Origin: Pezizomycotina sp. ARF18
Taxonomy: Eukaryota > Ascomycota
Direction: 5' to 3'
NCBI GenBank assembly: GCA_002224055.1
Contig: AZLU01000289.1
Location: 1 to 46,122, forward strand
DNA length: 46,122 nucleotides
Shown piece by piece: positions 25,209 through 35,933 of the stretch. The position numbers and the translations under genes were made by a program. The notes under the pieces were generated by a model. That model had not been told where the DNA came from and ran no database searches. It worked only from the letters and a program-made list of their open reading frames with translations. The stretch's first letter is position 1; the number at the start of each line of letters is the position of its first letter.

Positions 25209-28200
25209 TTAAGCATGGTAGCGGCAAGTTGCCTTATGTCTCGAGTTGCCGTGGTTCCGGATCGGCTTGTAATCGGCGAAGCAAAGCCAGCAGAACTCGT
25301 GATGACATTTTCGACAAGTCATACTAAGAGAAACAGTAGAAGAAACGTTAGCAATGTCATTACTTTTCTCTCATTCAATGCATATAAAGAGATATGATGG
25401 CTTACTGGTCGCAACCTCCCTCCTTGGTTATACCCAACCACAGCCCGGGCATGGCTTGGATGTGTTAGCGACGGTCTGTTTACTCGCTTCCTCCTCTTGC
25501 CTCCGTCGGGCACGAGCTGCCGCAGCGTCCACTTCTTTTTCTTCCGTTCCGCTTCGGCCCTCTCAGCTTGTACTCTCCTCTCCTCCTCCTGTCTCCGCCT
25601 CTCCTCTTCCTGCTTTCTCCTATTCTCCTCCTGTTTCTTCTTCTGCTCCTCCCTCTGCTCCGCCTTTTTCTCCGCCTCTAAGAACCTCTTAGTCGCCTCT
25701 TCATCTCGCTTGTGCTTCTCTTCCTGCTCCCTCATCCCTTGTTTCCACAGCTTCATACTCTCCTTCATCTTCTCTCATGTTCTTTTCTATCTTCCTCTTC
25801 CAGCTTCTCCGCCAGTCGTCTATCGGCTTCTACCTGACTACTACCGCTGCTGCTGCTTCCCTCACCGTTAAACATCCAACTCATCCAGCTCTGCGAATTC
25901 TTATTCGCTTTACTCTTCGCGGTCTCATTCGACGGTACGGCGTACAGCTCCTCCTCTTCCCCATCGTACTGATTACACGTCATCCCCTCGTGCCACGGAA
26001 CCTGGTGCTTAAAACAGCTTTTACCACCGCACGAGTGGCAGATTACTATAGGCTCATCTTCTCCCCTCTCATGTATTTGCCCGTCGCCGCATCCCTCGCT
26101 CATGCACCACCGGAAGTTCTCCTCTGCGGCGGACACGGCGTTACGTAAGACTAGAGCGTCGAAGCGGGCGAAGACATCCGGCGTCGCAAATTCCTGCACG
26201 TCGGAGTGCGAGAGGTCCGTTGAACATTCAGGACATGTTAACCCTGTTGATGAAGGGTTGTTAGGGGAGAGATACGCCGCGGGAGTCGAGCTGGTGGCGG
26301 ATGTGCTCGGCGATGCACGGCTTGCACGTCGAGGGTTCGTGCTCGCAGTTTTCGGAGAAGCGGCGGGTGGGGAATGTGGAGAGCGGGAGGGTGTCGAGGC
26401 AGACGGAGCATTTTATTTCGGGAATGCGGGGAGGGGAACTACTAGGAGCGGGAGACGGACGGGGGCTAGGCGGAGCTGCAACCGCTGCCACCGGAGTGGC
26501 GGCCCTAAAGAAGGCGGAGAATGGATTCGTCGGGAGGAAGTTCAATGCGGAGGAAGCGGCTGCAGTCACGGGCTTCGGCGGTTCTTCTACGACGACTACC
26601 GCCGGCGGTTCAACTGCCTTTTCCTTCCCTTTGGCGGACGAGCTCCGGGTCTCGGGTGTAATCGTCGGCACACTACGTAAATTTCAGCAAGTATCTCTGA
26701 CAGCGACCGCTTCTTCGGCGGCCGTTCAGCCTTTTCCTCGGCCGTCTTTGTTGTGGCGGGAAGCTCAACGGGACTGCCCTCTACCTCCGCAATCTTAGCC
26801 GACAACGGCGGCGGTAACTGCGCTTCAAAGTCTGGAAGCTCGGGATACCTAATCATCGCATCCTGCATGTCTTTTTGCGCATACATCTCCCTCTCCGCTG
26901 CTGTTTCAACTTGTACAGGTACAGGTACAGCCTTCTGCTTCCCTTTCCTTGACCGATGCTCATGCTCTGTACTGTTTGCGCTAGCTGTCCGAGCGCCATC
27001 TCCGCTAGGTCCACTATACCGAATGAACCAAGCGGTTGTTGCACGACTTCCTTCTCCGTTTCATCCGCTATAACAAGGATCTTATCGTCGTCTCGACTGG
27101 TAGTGGTTTTTACGGGAGTAGATGCGGTATGCGATGTATTTGGAGACGACACGACGGAAGTATCAGCAGAGCTACCATTCGGTGATACGGCGGTGAAGGT
27201 GATCCGGCGGTACTGCTGCCGCTACTAGAGGAGTAATCCGCGGCGCTATAGTAGCTGCTCGCATCGTCGTCGTCGTTGCGGACAGGGAGGTGGGGGTATG
27301 TTACGGTTTGTTGAGCTACCGGGGTCATAACTTTGGAAGCGGTATTGTTGGATTTCCATAATTGGCAGTGTCGCGGGTTACATAGTCTTCGGGTATAAGT
27401 ACGGGAGTAGAAATTGCAATGCCGATGGTGCTAGCATGCACAGGTTCAGGAACAGTCTGTTGCGTAGAAGTGAGCACTCTGTCCGGCGCCGTCGCCACCG
27501 GATGGAAAGTTCGAGACATCTCAAACGACACCGGCGGCGCGTGGGACAAGCTGCCTCTCCTCACAGTCGATGTCCCGATCGCGGAATGGAACAACGCAGA
27601 AGGTGAAGACGGTCCGTTGCTGGGGAAGCTGAGTTTGCCTCCGCCGAGCTTGGTCACTCTACCAAGATCAGACCACGAGAGGATCTCGCCACATTCGACG
27701 CACCGTACGCGCTGCAGGGAACCCCGGCGGTTAACAAGTTTGTTATACTGTCGTTGACGCAGCCGAAACATACGGTCCGCCTGTGCTTGCAGTTCTCTGT
27801 TATGCTACCGAGGGATTCAGCGCCGTTGGGATTCCCACAGAGGCTGCAGTTCAACGGAAAGATTTCCGTAGCGGGCGTTTGAGGAGGCGCAGTTTCTCGT
27901 AACTGGAGATGCCTGGCTTTAGCGCCATATTGTTTGATTCAAAGCTGAAAAGAGTAACATAAGGAAGAAGAGAAAAGAATATGTTAGGAAGGAAGTTTTA
28001 AACAAAATCAAATCTAGACAGAGAAACGGTGTAGCAGAACATACGAAGCAAAAGTATCCTTCTTCGCAATATTCCTCACTTCGTCGACGCTTAGCAGCCT
28101 GCCGCACCCGGGGTATATACACCTCACGGGTTCGTTCAGACCCGTCCACATGGAGAATACTATACTCTTATCTTGACAACCTCGGCAGATCTCTGCTTTA

Positions 28201-29112
28201 TGCCTGCACAGCTTCGATGGGGCGTGTTTTGGGAATTCGGAGGACGGGAAGTGTTCATTACAGCCGAGGCATCTTTCGTACTTGTAGTCAGGCTAAGTAG
28301 CGACGCCTTCGACGACAATCTACGAAGACTACCCTTCGATGCCTTCTTTTCCAACATCGGGGGTGGTGGTACCGGCGCCGCGGATCGGAATGGATTGCTA
28401 CTTGACCGCACGCGCGATACCGACGTCGAAGGTCGTTCCTCGACTCTAGCAACAGGTTTCATCGCAGCAGCAGCGGCGGCGGCGGCATCAGGAAACCGCT
28501 TCTTACACCGTAAACACACGATGGGAGCTTTATCTTTCTCCTCCTTCTCCTCCTTCTTTGAAACGAAGGGGTTCTTATACGCGCTGGCGGGTAGCTCTTC
28601 TTGACCGCTACGACGGCGTAGCACACAGAGCACCGAGCAGGAGGTGCCGGGTATGCCAGTGCTCCACCCGAAAACAACTGTCGCAGAACTCGAATCCGTC
28701 GACCGTATTCGTTGATATATTCGAGCATACAGAGCAGATTCCCGTAGCAGGTGGAGTGCTAGGAGATACAGTCGTGTATTCTAGCCCGTGGCGGATATCT
28801 AGGCCGGATTCCGGCAGGGATGTCTTGCTGGAGTTACCGTTGGAGGAGGAAGAAGAGGAAGAAGAGCGAAAAGGGTTCGGGGGTAACGGGAGCGTGCGCG
28901 GCGTGCTGTTCTTGTCCTCTTTTTTAGAATCTGGTCGGGCACCGGACATTAGGGCTTCCAACCCTTCGGCGGAGGGAGGGGCCGTAATCGGAAAGGGTTG
29001 AGCATCGACATGATGTGGTCGCGTTTTACGTTGTCGTCGGTTGAGCTCTTGGTGTCGTTTTGTTCGGAGGGGCCGGTTCTATAGCATCGCGATACAGTTC
29101 CAACCCAGCAAA
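25209..29112 (-). CDS. RBR-type E3 ubiquitin ligase with three RING1-like modules
   Basis: Predicted RING-between-RING ligase, which takes ubiquitin from an E2 onto a RING2 cysteine. N to C: CxxC knuckles (CSVC…CDSC at about 28735-28670, CSVC at about 28630, CLRC at about 28520); module A (28271 to about 28090, CLGC…CRH…CRGC…CIYPGCG); module B (27848 to about 27690, CSLC…CKH…CFGC…CVECG); linkers rich in Ser, Pro and Ala; module C, the true RING1 (from 26410, CSVC…CEH…CKPC…CPEC); IBR (about 26110-25974, FRWCMSEGCGDGQIHE … WHEGMTC); a Glu/Arg/Lys coiled coil; and RING2 (about 25460-25218), with CPGC, GGC (catalytic) DHMTC, then CHHEFCWLC. Introns are at 27945-28044 and 25324-25405. The last frame stops at 25209-25211. 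Several one-base frame breaks occur, for example in an A run near 25535 and at about 25435. The start is unclear: a splice acceptor at 29113-29114 suggests an exon further upstream, or the ATG at 29011 is used. It could be two genes split near 27.9 kb. Confidence 0.75.
25324..25405 (-). other. Intron inside RING2 of the RBR ligase
   Basis: GTAAG at 25405-25401 and TTAG ending at 25324 bound an 82-base intron. It splits the histidine codon (CA/T) directly after the catalytic Cys-Asp of RING2. Splicing restores GGCDHMTCRKC. Without it the frame runs into an unrelated hydrophobic tail, so the intron decides whether the ligase is active. Confidence 0.75.
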
Positions 29113-31116
29113 CTGGTAAGAAAAACCCGTCCTTTCTAAGAAAGATTGAAATTCATGGAAAGAATCCCAAGATAACGTGTAAAAAGAAAGACTTCAAGGT
29201 TTAGCTTTGAAAAAGATCTATTTAGGCTACTGAAAACTTCTTTATATCTGCTCGCGTAAGCCTTATAGTTTTCCTGTATGCCTTTCCGTTCACATTTAGC
29301 TCAGTATCAGTATATTTAGGTATCGCGTGTCGTGCGGGTTTATAATCAGAACATGAAAAAATTTTTTTTTGATAAAACAAGGCTAACGAAACTTTTTTAA
29401 AAGCTGCTGGTGGAACCACAGTGGCGGGAATTTGATATATATTGTCTTGGAAGTTCGAGGAATAAAATGGGTGTTCTGGCAGGTTTTTTGAGTCAAACCA
29501 GGTAGGGCAGGCTTCTCCAAAGTTCCGCAGTCATGGGTCGTAGGCGGTAATGGGCATTCTCTCGGCAGCCTTGCACTCCAGGAAAGAAATAAATCACCCA
29601 GCATTCGAGGAGATAAATGGGTTATAACTGGAGGATAAACAATCCCGCTCATAAGGTTATCAACGGCGAGTTACATAACATGGCGGACGTCCGGCTTGCA
29701 GAACAGACATGGGTTTGACCTTCTTCCCAATATAATTTGTGGGACGATCGAAAGTTCCCTACTTTTTTGCAGCTTGTACGCCTTGGAGCTTCGCCGTCCT
29801 GCTTCCCTGCTATCGATCGCGACTGAGTCTTGAAAAAACATGGGCACCCACACTTACGCGATACTGCCTGATTGGCTTGTTTCAGGTACCAAGTTCCCCA
29901 TCCTGGACAACACTTCCACGCTAATTCGTCCACTGTAAGCGAGAGACAGCCTCGTTCTTTTCACGAAAAAGAGCCTCGCCTAATGGGGTTTCCGGAAGTT
30001 TCGGGAGAGACTGTTGGGTTCTTCAATATTTGGAATCTGGATTTTGAAATGAACTGGGTGTCTTTGAACCAGGATATTTCCATCGCTTTTCGCTGAGCAT
30101 CACATGTCTTTTCAATGCCTATAACTGCAAAGCAGGAGCTAAGAAGGGAGTCTCATTATTATTCCTTCCAGTTGTTCACGGAGTTTTCGAAATCCGTAAG
30201 GCTATTATAACTGCGAGAAGTCAGAGCGCCGCGAAGTATCTTGTACCTAGTTAGTCTACTTGCCAATACGATATATAACCGGGCTCCGCCATGCCAACAA
30301 ATTAAATTGTTGTTGTAAAGCTCTATCCTTTCGTTCGAGTGAACACCGCCTACTAAAGCGCACTAAGGCGGGATAAAAAGGGCTTGTTCCTGAATATTCA
30401 AATGAAGAAATTCGTCTACTTGGTGTCTTGTTGGAGAAAGAACGAGGATCTGATGAAATATCTTAGCGCTGTGTAGGATTCACGTACTTACAAATTTTTT
30501 TTTCTTCTCTTGATCCTGAGCCAATAAGTAACGCTGCTCGGGTTTATTTGCGAGGAATTTCAAAAAGTTAAGGAACAGTACCGACAGAATTGAAGAGATC
30601 GCTTATGCAAGGAGTCTTGCTCAAGGATATGTTTTTTTCCCCTATATTTTACTTGGTAAAAACCTGTTGCGTACGCTAGTTCGATGAGACTGGAAAAGAG
30701 TTAGGCAACATTGATGGATATCAGATGCCCACTCGCCCACGCTACCGATGAACAAAACAAGTCTAGATATATTAAGCAATTGGAATACACGAAAGGCTTG
30801 TAAACACTTGGTGTAAACACGTTGAAAAGCCAAAAAAAAAAAAAAAAAAAGCTTCAGCAAAAAAGGACCGTTTCTTTGGTTTCCATTTCATAAAATAGCT
30901 GGGCTTTTAATGTAGGGGAGTACTTCGTAGAGAGAACAAATTAGGTGAATATGGCTTTTTTTTTCTTTCGTTTGCATTTGTTCTTTTTGAAACTTCTGTA
31001 GAAACCAGCTAGGCCATAACCTAAAATCCATATTGTTAACGTAGGTAGCAAGTACATTGTAGATCACTTTTCATTCCAATAAAAAACAAAATAACATAAA
31101 ATTTCACTCCCCTCAG
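29113..31116. other. Spacer between the RBR ligase and the GATA/Zn-cluster gene
   Basis: No recognisable gene. Three successive minus-strand frames (29649-29933, 29383-29652, 29222-29419) overlap end to end and could be one broken reading frame, but I find no known domain in them. A run of A lies at about 30831-30850. The 5' exon or promoter of the RBR gene probably falls at the left edge. Confidence 0.4.
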
Positions 31117-32246
31117 TTACTCCTCTATCTTATCCTTCAAAAGCCCAGCTCGCCTCATGGCCTCCTTCTCCGCCGGGTTGTACCCTTCCTGGTTCGCCAC
31201 CAGCAAAATCCTTTTTAACCCGTCGCTTAGGTCGCTCGCCTCTATAATCTTTTCCACCCCGCTGTAGTACTCCAGCTCTGGCCCCGCCAACCAATCCTCC
31301 CAGAACCGTATGGTCTTCCTATGCTTCCCGCCGCTGTCGTTCTCCCTGCACCAGTCCAGGTTCGACCGCCATATCCTCTCCCTCATAGGAAAATCGAAGT
31401 AAGTCTTGCACGCAAAATCCGGATCGAGGTCCTCGTTTCTCGGGTGCGAGGGCCGCCACCACAGCGCTTTCATCCACGGCCTCACCGGCGGTTTCTTAAC
31501 CCTCGCCCTCGGATTCTTCCTGTCGTCGATCGGCAAGTACTCTCGCCCCGGTTGCCGGTATATCTCCGGAATCTCATCGCCGGCTTTCTTCGTAAAACTA
31601 GGATCGTAGCAACATTCCCATTCTTTTCCGCAGAGCGACATACGGCTAATACACCCGTCGCAAGGAAGTCCGCGATCGCAAGCTCTCCCCATCCACGCGC
31701 AGGGTACGCAGCGGACTGTATACCTACTATTCCCCTTTAATGGTGCATCGGTACCACCTCTGATCTCTGCAAATAGCGCCGCTTGAGAGGCCCGCTCCGC
31801 TTCGAGTGCTATGGGACGATCGGTTTTGTGGCGGTAGTAGTAGTTCGCGCATACGACGCAGAGGAGTAGTTTTGTGACGGGGTGTCTGGCCCAGCGGGTT
31901 GGAGATGTATTGGAGCAGTTGGTGCAGGAAGGTGGTGTGTTTTCCTTGTTCGAGGGTTTGTGGTTAGGTTTCGTTTTTGTGATGCGGTTGGGGAGGGGGT
32001 ATCGCGCTTGCGCTTGGTACCGGTGAAGTTTGTACGCTTTGGCGTATCCATGTCGAGCGGTGGGTGGTTGAAGCGGCGGCGGGGGTTTTCTTTCGCGGGG
32101 TTCGTATGGCCGCGATTCTGCAGGGAAGACCCCGCGGCCGCAGATAGTGGTGGTCGATTATTTGCCGATGCGGGCATGATAAGCTTTTCCTTTGCTGAGG
32201 GAGAACGTACTGTAATATTGGGAAGGCTGTCTTTGTGATAAGACAA
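31117..32246 (-). CDS. GATA-type zinc finger protein with an adjacent Zn2Cys6-patterned cluster
   Basis: Likely nuclear zinc-binding regulator. The ATG at 32244-32246 starts a basic, Pro-rich N-terminus with KRKRDTPSP, a possible nuclear signal. One frame change near 31960-31995, in a run of A or C, leads into a GATA finger at 31926-31849: CTNC, 18 residues including SPTRWARHP, then CVVC. CX2CX18CX2C is the class IVb fungal spacing. The same frame continues without a stop into RCVPCAWMGRACDRGLPCDG and ISRMSLC at 31710-31630. That is CX2CX6CX5CX2CX6C, the exact Gal4-type spacing, though the usual basic residues between Cys2 and Cys3 are missing. The C-terminus is charged, with two Trp-rich segments, and stops at 31117. 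Total is about 376 codons. DNA binding is inference; the second cluster may bind zinc but not DNA. Confidence 0.75.
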
Positions 32247-32300
32247 TGAAAAGAAAGAAACGTTTTTTTGCTAAACAACGATTAACAAAGAGGATGGCAT

Positions 32301-32311
32301 CTTTATATTTA
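32301..32311 (-). promoter_or_regulatory. TATA box of the GATA/Zn-cluster gene
   Basis: TATAAATATAA on the minus strand, 54 bases before the ATG at 32246. It supports the chosen start. Confidence 0.45.
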
Positions 32312-32389
32312 TACAGAGATACGCGTCCCCTCGATACTAAATAGTATCAACGCGACTGGATCGTGTTTTAATTAAGGAGAAATATACCG

Positions 32390-32671
32390 TTAATTTAGCC
32401 TAGCGTCGCTGGGGTGGAAATTGAAAAACCATGAGATCTCGCCACCAGCGTTAGCGTCGGGAGTTTCGGTGGAAGTTCCGCTCAGGCACCGATCGCTGAT
32501 TTTATAATTTATTGAAACGCGGCAATTCACCAATTGCAAGCCTAGAATCGTACCTAGACAGGTTTCGGGCGGGAGTTCAGGTTCGGCTCTAGTCTTCGAC
32601 TTTGCCGCGTCAGCCGGTATAGATATCGATGAGCAGGCGTTGGGTTTGTTTTCCTTCATCGGCGAAGCCAT
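32390..32671 (-). CDS. Small hypothetical protein, 93 codons
   Basis: An uninterrupted frame with four cysteines and a hydrophilic N-terminus (MASPMKENKPNACSSIS), ending in FNFHPSDARLN. It has no signal peptide, membrane segment or domain that I recognise. A minus-strand TATAAATA 90 bases upstream, and a gap to the GATA gene that is short but sufficient for a promoter, make it a better candidate than most small frames here. It is unbroken, unlike the long genes. Confidence 0.4.
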   Translation of the reverse strand: MASPMKENKPNACSSISIPADAAKSKTRAEPELPPETCLGTILGLQLVNCRVSINYKISDRCLSGTSTETPDANAGGEISWFFNFHPSDARLN

Positions 32672-32760
32672 CGTTCGAAAACTAAGGAGGACTAGTGAAA
32701 TGGATTTTATTTTTCCTGCTGACCAGGGATATTTCCGTAGATAAGCCCCGCAGAGCGTTT

Positions 32761-32768
32761 TATTTATA
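32761..32768 (-). promoter_or_regulatory. TATA box of the 93-codon gene
   Basis: TATAAATA on the minus strand, about 90 bases upstream of the start at 32671. Confidence 0.4.
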
Positions 32769-33570
32769 CCGGCTTGTAAACGATTGATCGTTTGGTTAAC
32801 GTAGCTACTGCTAAGTAGTTGTGTGTTTGATGTATCAATATGTGAAATACATTTGGCAAAAGAAACTACTCAAAGTAGTGAAAGTAGTGAAGAATAAATT
32901 ATTAAAAAAAAAAAAAGAAGAAAGAAAGAAAGAAAAAAGGCAAAGCATCCTTTTTCCCTTTTCTTTATTCCTTTTCCTTCTCCAACATTCCTCCTCATTC
33001 CTCTGATTTGGCTATCAGTTTTTCCTCTTAATATTAAGAGCTTGAGGAGCTATAACATACATATACCTAGCTTTACCCTTCATCTCCTCGCTTACTAGTA
33101 GAGACGCTAGGTCCTACGAGACAATTCGTATATATATATATATATATTTAACTTCCTTATATTTACAGAATTTCAAGCTCTCTAGAGTGATTCCTTAGCT
33201 GACCCTACGGAAATTTGTTCACCTCGACTGATAAACCTTCTTCCTTTTTACGTCAAGACACTACTTTGTACATTCAATATATTATAAGCATCTGGTTATT
33301 CTGGACTTCGTTGTGGCGGTAGCGATGGCACATTTTTGGAAGGCCGGCTAGGCGTACGAGGAAGGGATGGAAGCGTGTGGGTTTGATTCTGCGGGGAGAT
33401 ACTCAAGGTAAGGTTTCTTTTTTCACATCGGGAGAAGAGGGGATGTTGTTCATACTTAGGAGCGAGATATGTGGTCCTGTATCTGTCCGTAACCTCCTTC
33501 ACTCTCTTTGGCTCTCTGCGCGCCGACATTAGATAGAATTTCCCAACCCTTTTGTTTTCATTATTATAAA

Positions 33571-33571
33571 A

Positions 33572-33651
<80 letters not shown>
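33571..33651. repeat. GAAA tetranucleotide microsatellite
   Basis: About 20 perfect copies of GAAA. Read in one frame on the minus strand it encodes a Phe-Leu-Ser repeat that has no biological support. Confidence 0.95.
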
Positions 33652-33866
33652 CAATAAAGAGGTTGTGTAGCATATAATTAACCCGTCATTCTACAAGAGT
33701 TGCTTCTTTACACCAATAATGTAAACAATAAAAGACGCTTTTCCAACTGTTTTCTATCTCTGAGAGATTTTCCCTATAGTGTTTGTATTCGGCAGTAAAG
33801 CTCTTGCATCTCCCCGGTTATCTCGATGTCTGTCACTTATTTTCCCTCCAACTTCGAATCCCTACT

Positions 33867-34298
33867 TCATAAGCACCTTCTTCTCGATAATTTTGGCTCC
33901 CTCGTTTTCCATCTTGATCCCCTTTTTTGCCACGATCTACCCAAGCTTTGCTCCTCCTCCTTATCCTCCCTCCCCATAACAATCTCCGCTGCACCGGCCA
34001 GGTCACCCTCCTGCAGCTCCCTCAGGATACCCAGCAGCGGATCCCTCCAAACGAACAGCTGCAGAGCCCCCAGAGCAGCCGCGAGGAAGCTGAAGGCGCC
34101 GCGGGTGATGCCGTATTCGTTGCTAGCGTACATGGCGCACAGCAGCGCGATGAAAATTGCGGGGAAGAGCCGGAGGCGGATGTACTTGTGGGTGTTGATG
34201 TTGTCGGAGTTGGTGTTGGGCATCTCGGCTGTGGCGGTTTGCGGCATCGTGGCCATCTTCGGCGCTTTGGCCGCGGCGGTTTCGAGCATGGTGGTCAT
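33867..34298 (-). CDS. Small predicted membrane protein, 143 codons
   Basis: An unbroken frame starting in a good context (AAAATGACC). The N-terminus is Ala/Thr/Met-rich (MTTMLETAAAKAPKMATM). Two hydrophobic segments at residues about 54-66 (FPAIFIALLCAMY) and about 75-90 (AFSFLAAALGALQLFV) are separated by a short Asn/Glu/Tyr turn, as in a hairpin membrane anchor. The C-terminus is strongly charged and basic. I do not recognise the family. The low-complexity N-terminus and a parallel open frame on the other strand keep confidence moderate. Confidence 0.4.
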   Translation of the reverse strand: MTTMLETAAAKAPKMATMPQTATAEMPNTNSDNINTHKYIRLRLFPAIFIALLCAMYASNEYGITRGAFSFLAAALGALQLFVWRDPLLGILRELQEGDLAGAAEIVMGREDKEEEQSLGRSWQKRGSRWKTREPKLSRRRCL

Positions 34299-34429
34299 TT
34301 TTGGGTAGTACTTGTTTGAAAAAGTGCGTCTGCTGTTAGAGGGATACGGGAGAAAGAGATCAACTTTCGACGGTCGAATGAAGATGACTGCTTATGGTTT
34401 GGACGAGTAGGGAGCCCGCGGCTACCGCT

Positions 34430-34442
34430 GGGGGGGGGGGGG
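34430..34442. repeat. Poly-G run of 13
   Basis: An uninterrupted run of 13 G, rare in an otherwise AT-leaning spacer and a likely site of length error. Confidence 0.9.
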
Positions 34443-34653
34443 TGTTGTACTAGTAGGTTTCTTGATAAATGATCCTCCGTACGCTTTTTTAAGTTAGTAC
34501 AAGAGCGAGAACGTTTTGGGGCGATACTCTTCGCCGTATTACAGGAGCGTGGAAAGAGCGGGAGGAAGGTGTTTTTGTCTTAACGATGATGGGTTGTTTT
34601 GAAGTTGTTTGGAGGTTTGTTACCTTGAGGCAAGCAATGCGTTTAAGGAAATG

Positions 34654-34700
34654 TATTTTTTTTTATTTTGTTTTATTTTGTTTTATTTTTTCTTTTCCTT
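34654..34700. repeat. TTTTA/TTTTG pentanucleotide repeat
   Basis: Imperfect repeats of TTTTA and TTTTG after a T run. A purer version of the same class lies at 36567-36612. Confidence 0.8.
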
Positions 34701-35431
34701 TGACATACTTAAGTATTTGGCAAACTCTGGTTTAATCTATTACAATAAATACTACATTACTTCCACCCAAGGAGAGGAATAATAACTCGAACAATATGTT
34801 TAAAACCTTAGAACTTAAACAGCCACGCGGGGGACGGCTCCGCACAAACTATAACTTAGTATTATTGTTCGAAATATATGTTTTTACAGATAGCGATAGG
34901 TAGATCTTTCACTTTCTATATACTAAACGTTGTTTTTTTGAGGTGAAGTGTTTTGCTCAGGCATGTGTTCTAGTATGAATCGAGTCTACTGAGCAAGCGC
35001 ACCATGGCGGTGTAAACGCCTCTTACACAAATACATAAAAACTCAACCTATATTCTCGAACATATTTTTCTACCTTTTCCTTCATTTCTCTTCAATGAAC
35101 AATCAAATATTCAATCTAAATAACCAAATATTTCTATCCGCAAACGCAAGCTAATAGGATAGCAATCACCTACCTACCGGCAAAGTAAGCCCGTGTAGAA
35201 GCATAAAAAGCAAAAGGTACGTAAACAGCGTGCAAGAGCGCTTATTATATTTCCTAAGCCTCTTGGACATATTTGCCCCTCATCTTCTCACGTTGACCGT
35301 AGCGCTAACACAGTAAACAGTCCATTTCGTCACGAAATCAGCACCCGCTGCCAAAAGGTCTGGCGTAAATCTCCCCGGTATACGAAACGTAAAAAAAAAA
35401 AAAAGGATGAATACCGCTACTCCCGGGAGCT

Positions 35432-35720
35432 AAACTCCTCCTCGAAGCTCCCTCCGGAAATATGGCTCGAAATATTCTCCAACCTCGACTAGAAAACCTT
35501 AAACAATATCATCCCGCTCGTACCAAAGCACTTCAACGCCATCATCTCCATAAACTCCGCTCTCATTGACCCCATCCTCTTCCGCGATCAACCTACTAAA
35601 ACATCAAAACACAGCTACAAACTCCACCCCTTCCTAACATGCCGTAACAACTTCACCCTCCAACGCCCCAAGAAATGCCGCATCGGACAAGAGTACAAGA
35701 GTGCGATTATAAGGATTTAA
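35432..35720 (+). pseudogene. F-box protein relic with in-frame stop
   Basis: The frame has KLPPEIWLEIFSNLD, then TAG, then KTLNNIIPLVPKHFNAII, ALIDPILFRDQPTK and YKLHPFLTC. This is the same layout as the other F-box genes in this window: F-box, then LFRDxP, then LHPxL. The stop falls where relatives have Tyr (LDYKTL), a TAC/TAT to TAG change. No in-frame ATG precedes the F-box, and the frame ends at 35720 without the C-terminal part. Unlike the long genes, this is a substitution-type stop, so true decay is likely. Confidence 0.6.
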
Positions 35721-35933
35721 AGAGGCCGTGTATGTACATCTTCTCCAACAAAGGCAAAGGTAAAAAAGTCTGGGAGGAGAACGCGACGTCACCGGGTAGT
35801 TATTCCGTTTACATTGCTGTATATCCGCCGCGTCTGGATGATTGTGAGGTAGAGCGGGAAGCCTCCTTATTTCTTCTTCGTATGGCTCATTTTCGAAGAT
35901 TGGCAATTGAACTATGTTAAAAATCCGAAAAAG

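Larger units (their letters stand above)
32672..33866. other. Spacer with GAAA microsatellite
   Basis: No convincing gene. A 77-codon minus stretch beginning MSARREPKRVKEV (ending at 33296) is open, but its frame also runs through the GAAA repeat as a repeated Phe-Leu-Ser tail, and it has no recognisable domain. Other low-complexity tracts lie at 32904-32940 (A/G) and 33129-33148 (TA). Confidence 0.5.
34299..35430. other. Gene-empty stretch with homopolymers
   Basis: No gene seen. Contains the G run at 34430-34442 and the TTTTA/TTTTG repeat at 34654-34700. AT-rich sequence continues to the F-box relic at 35.4 kb. Confidence 0.5.

Noticed and set aside
29222-29933. Three end-to-end minus frames that could be one broken gene
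   Set aside because: Possible, but with no domain, cysteine pattern or splice signal I could not support a call.
33296-33673. 125-codon minus frame with a Phe-Leu-Ser repeat
   Set aside because: The repeat is the translated GAAA microsatellite. Only the last 77 codons are not repeat, and they show no domain or promoter.
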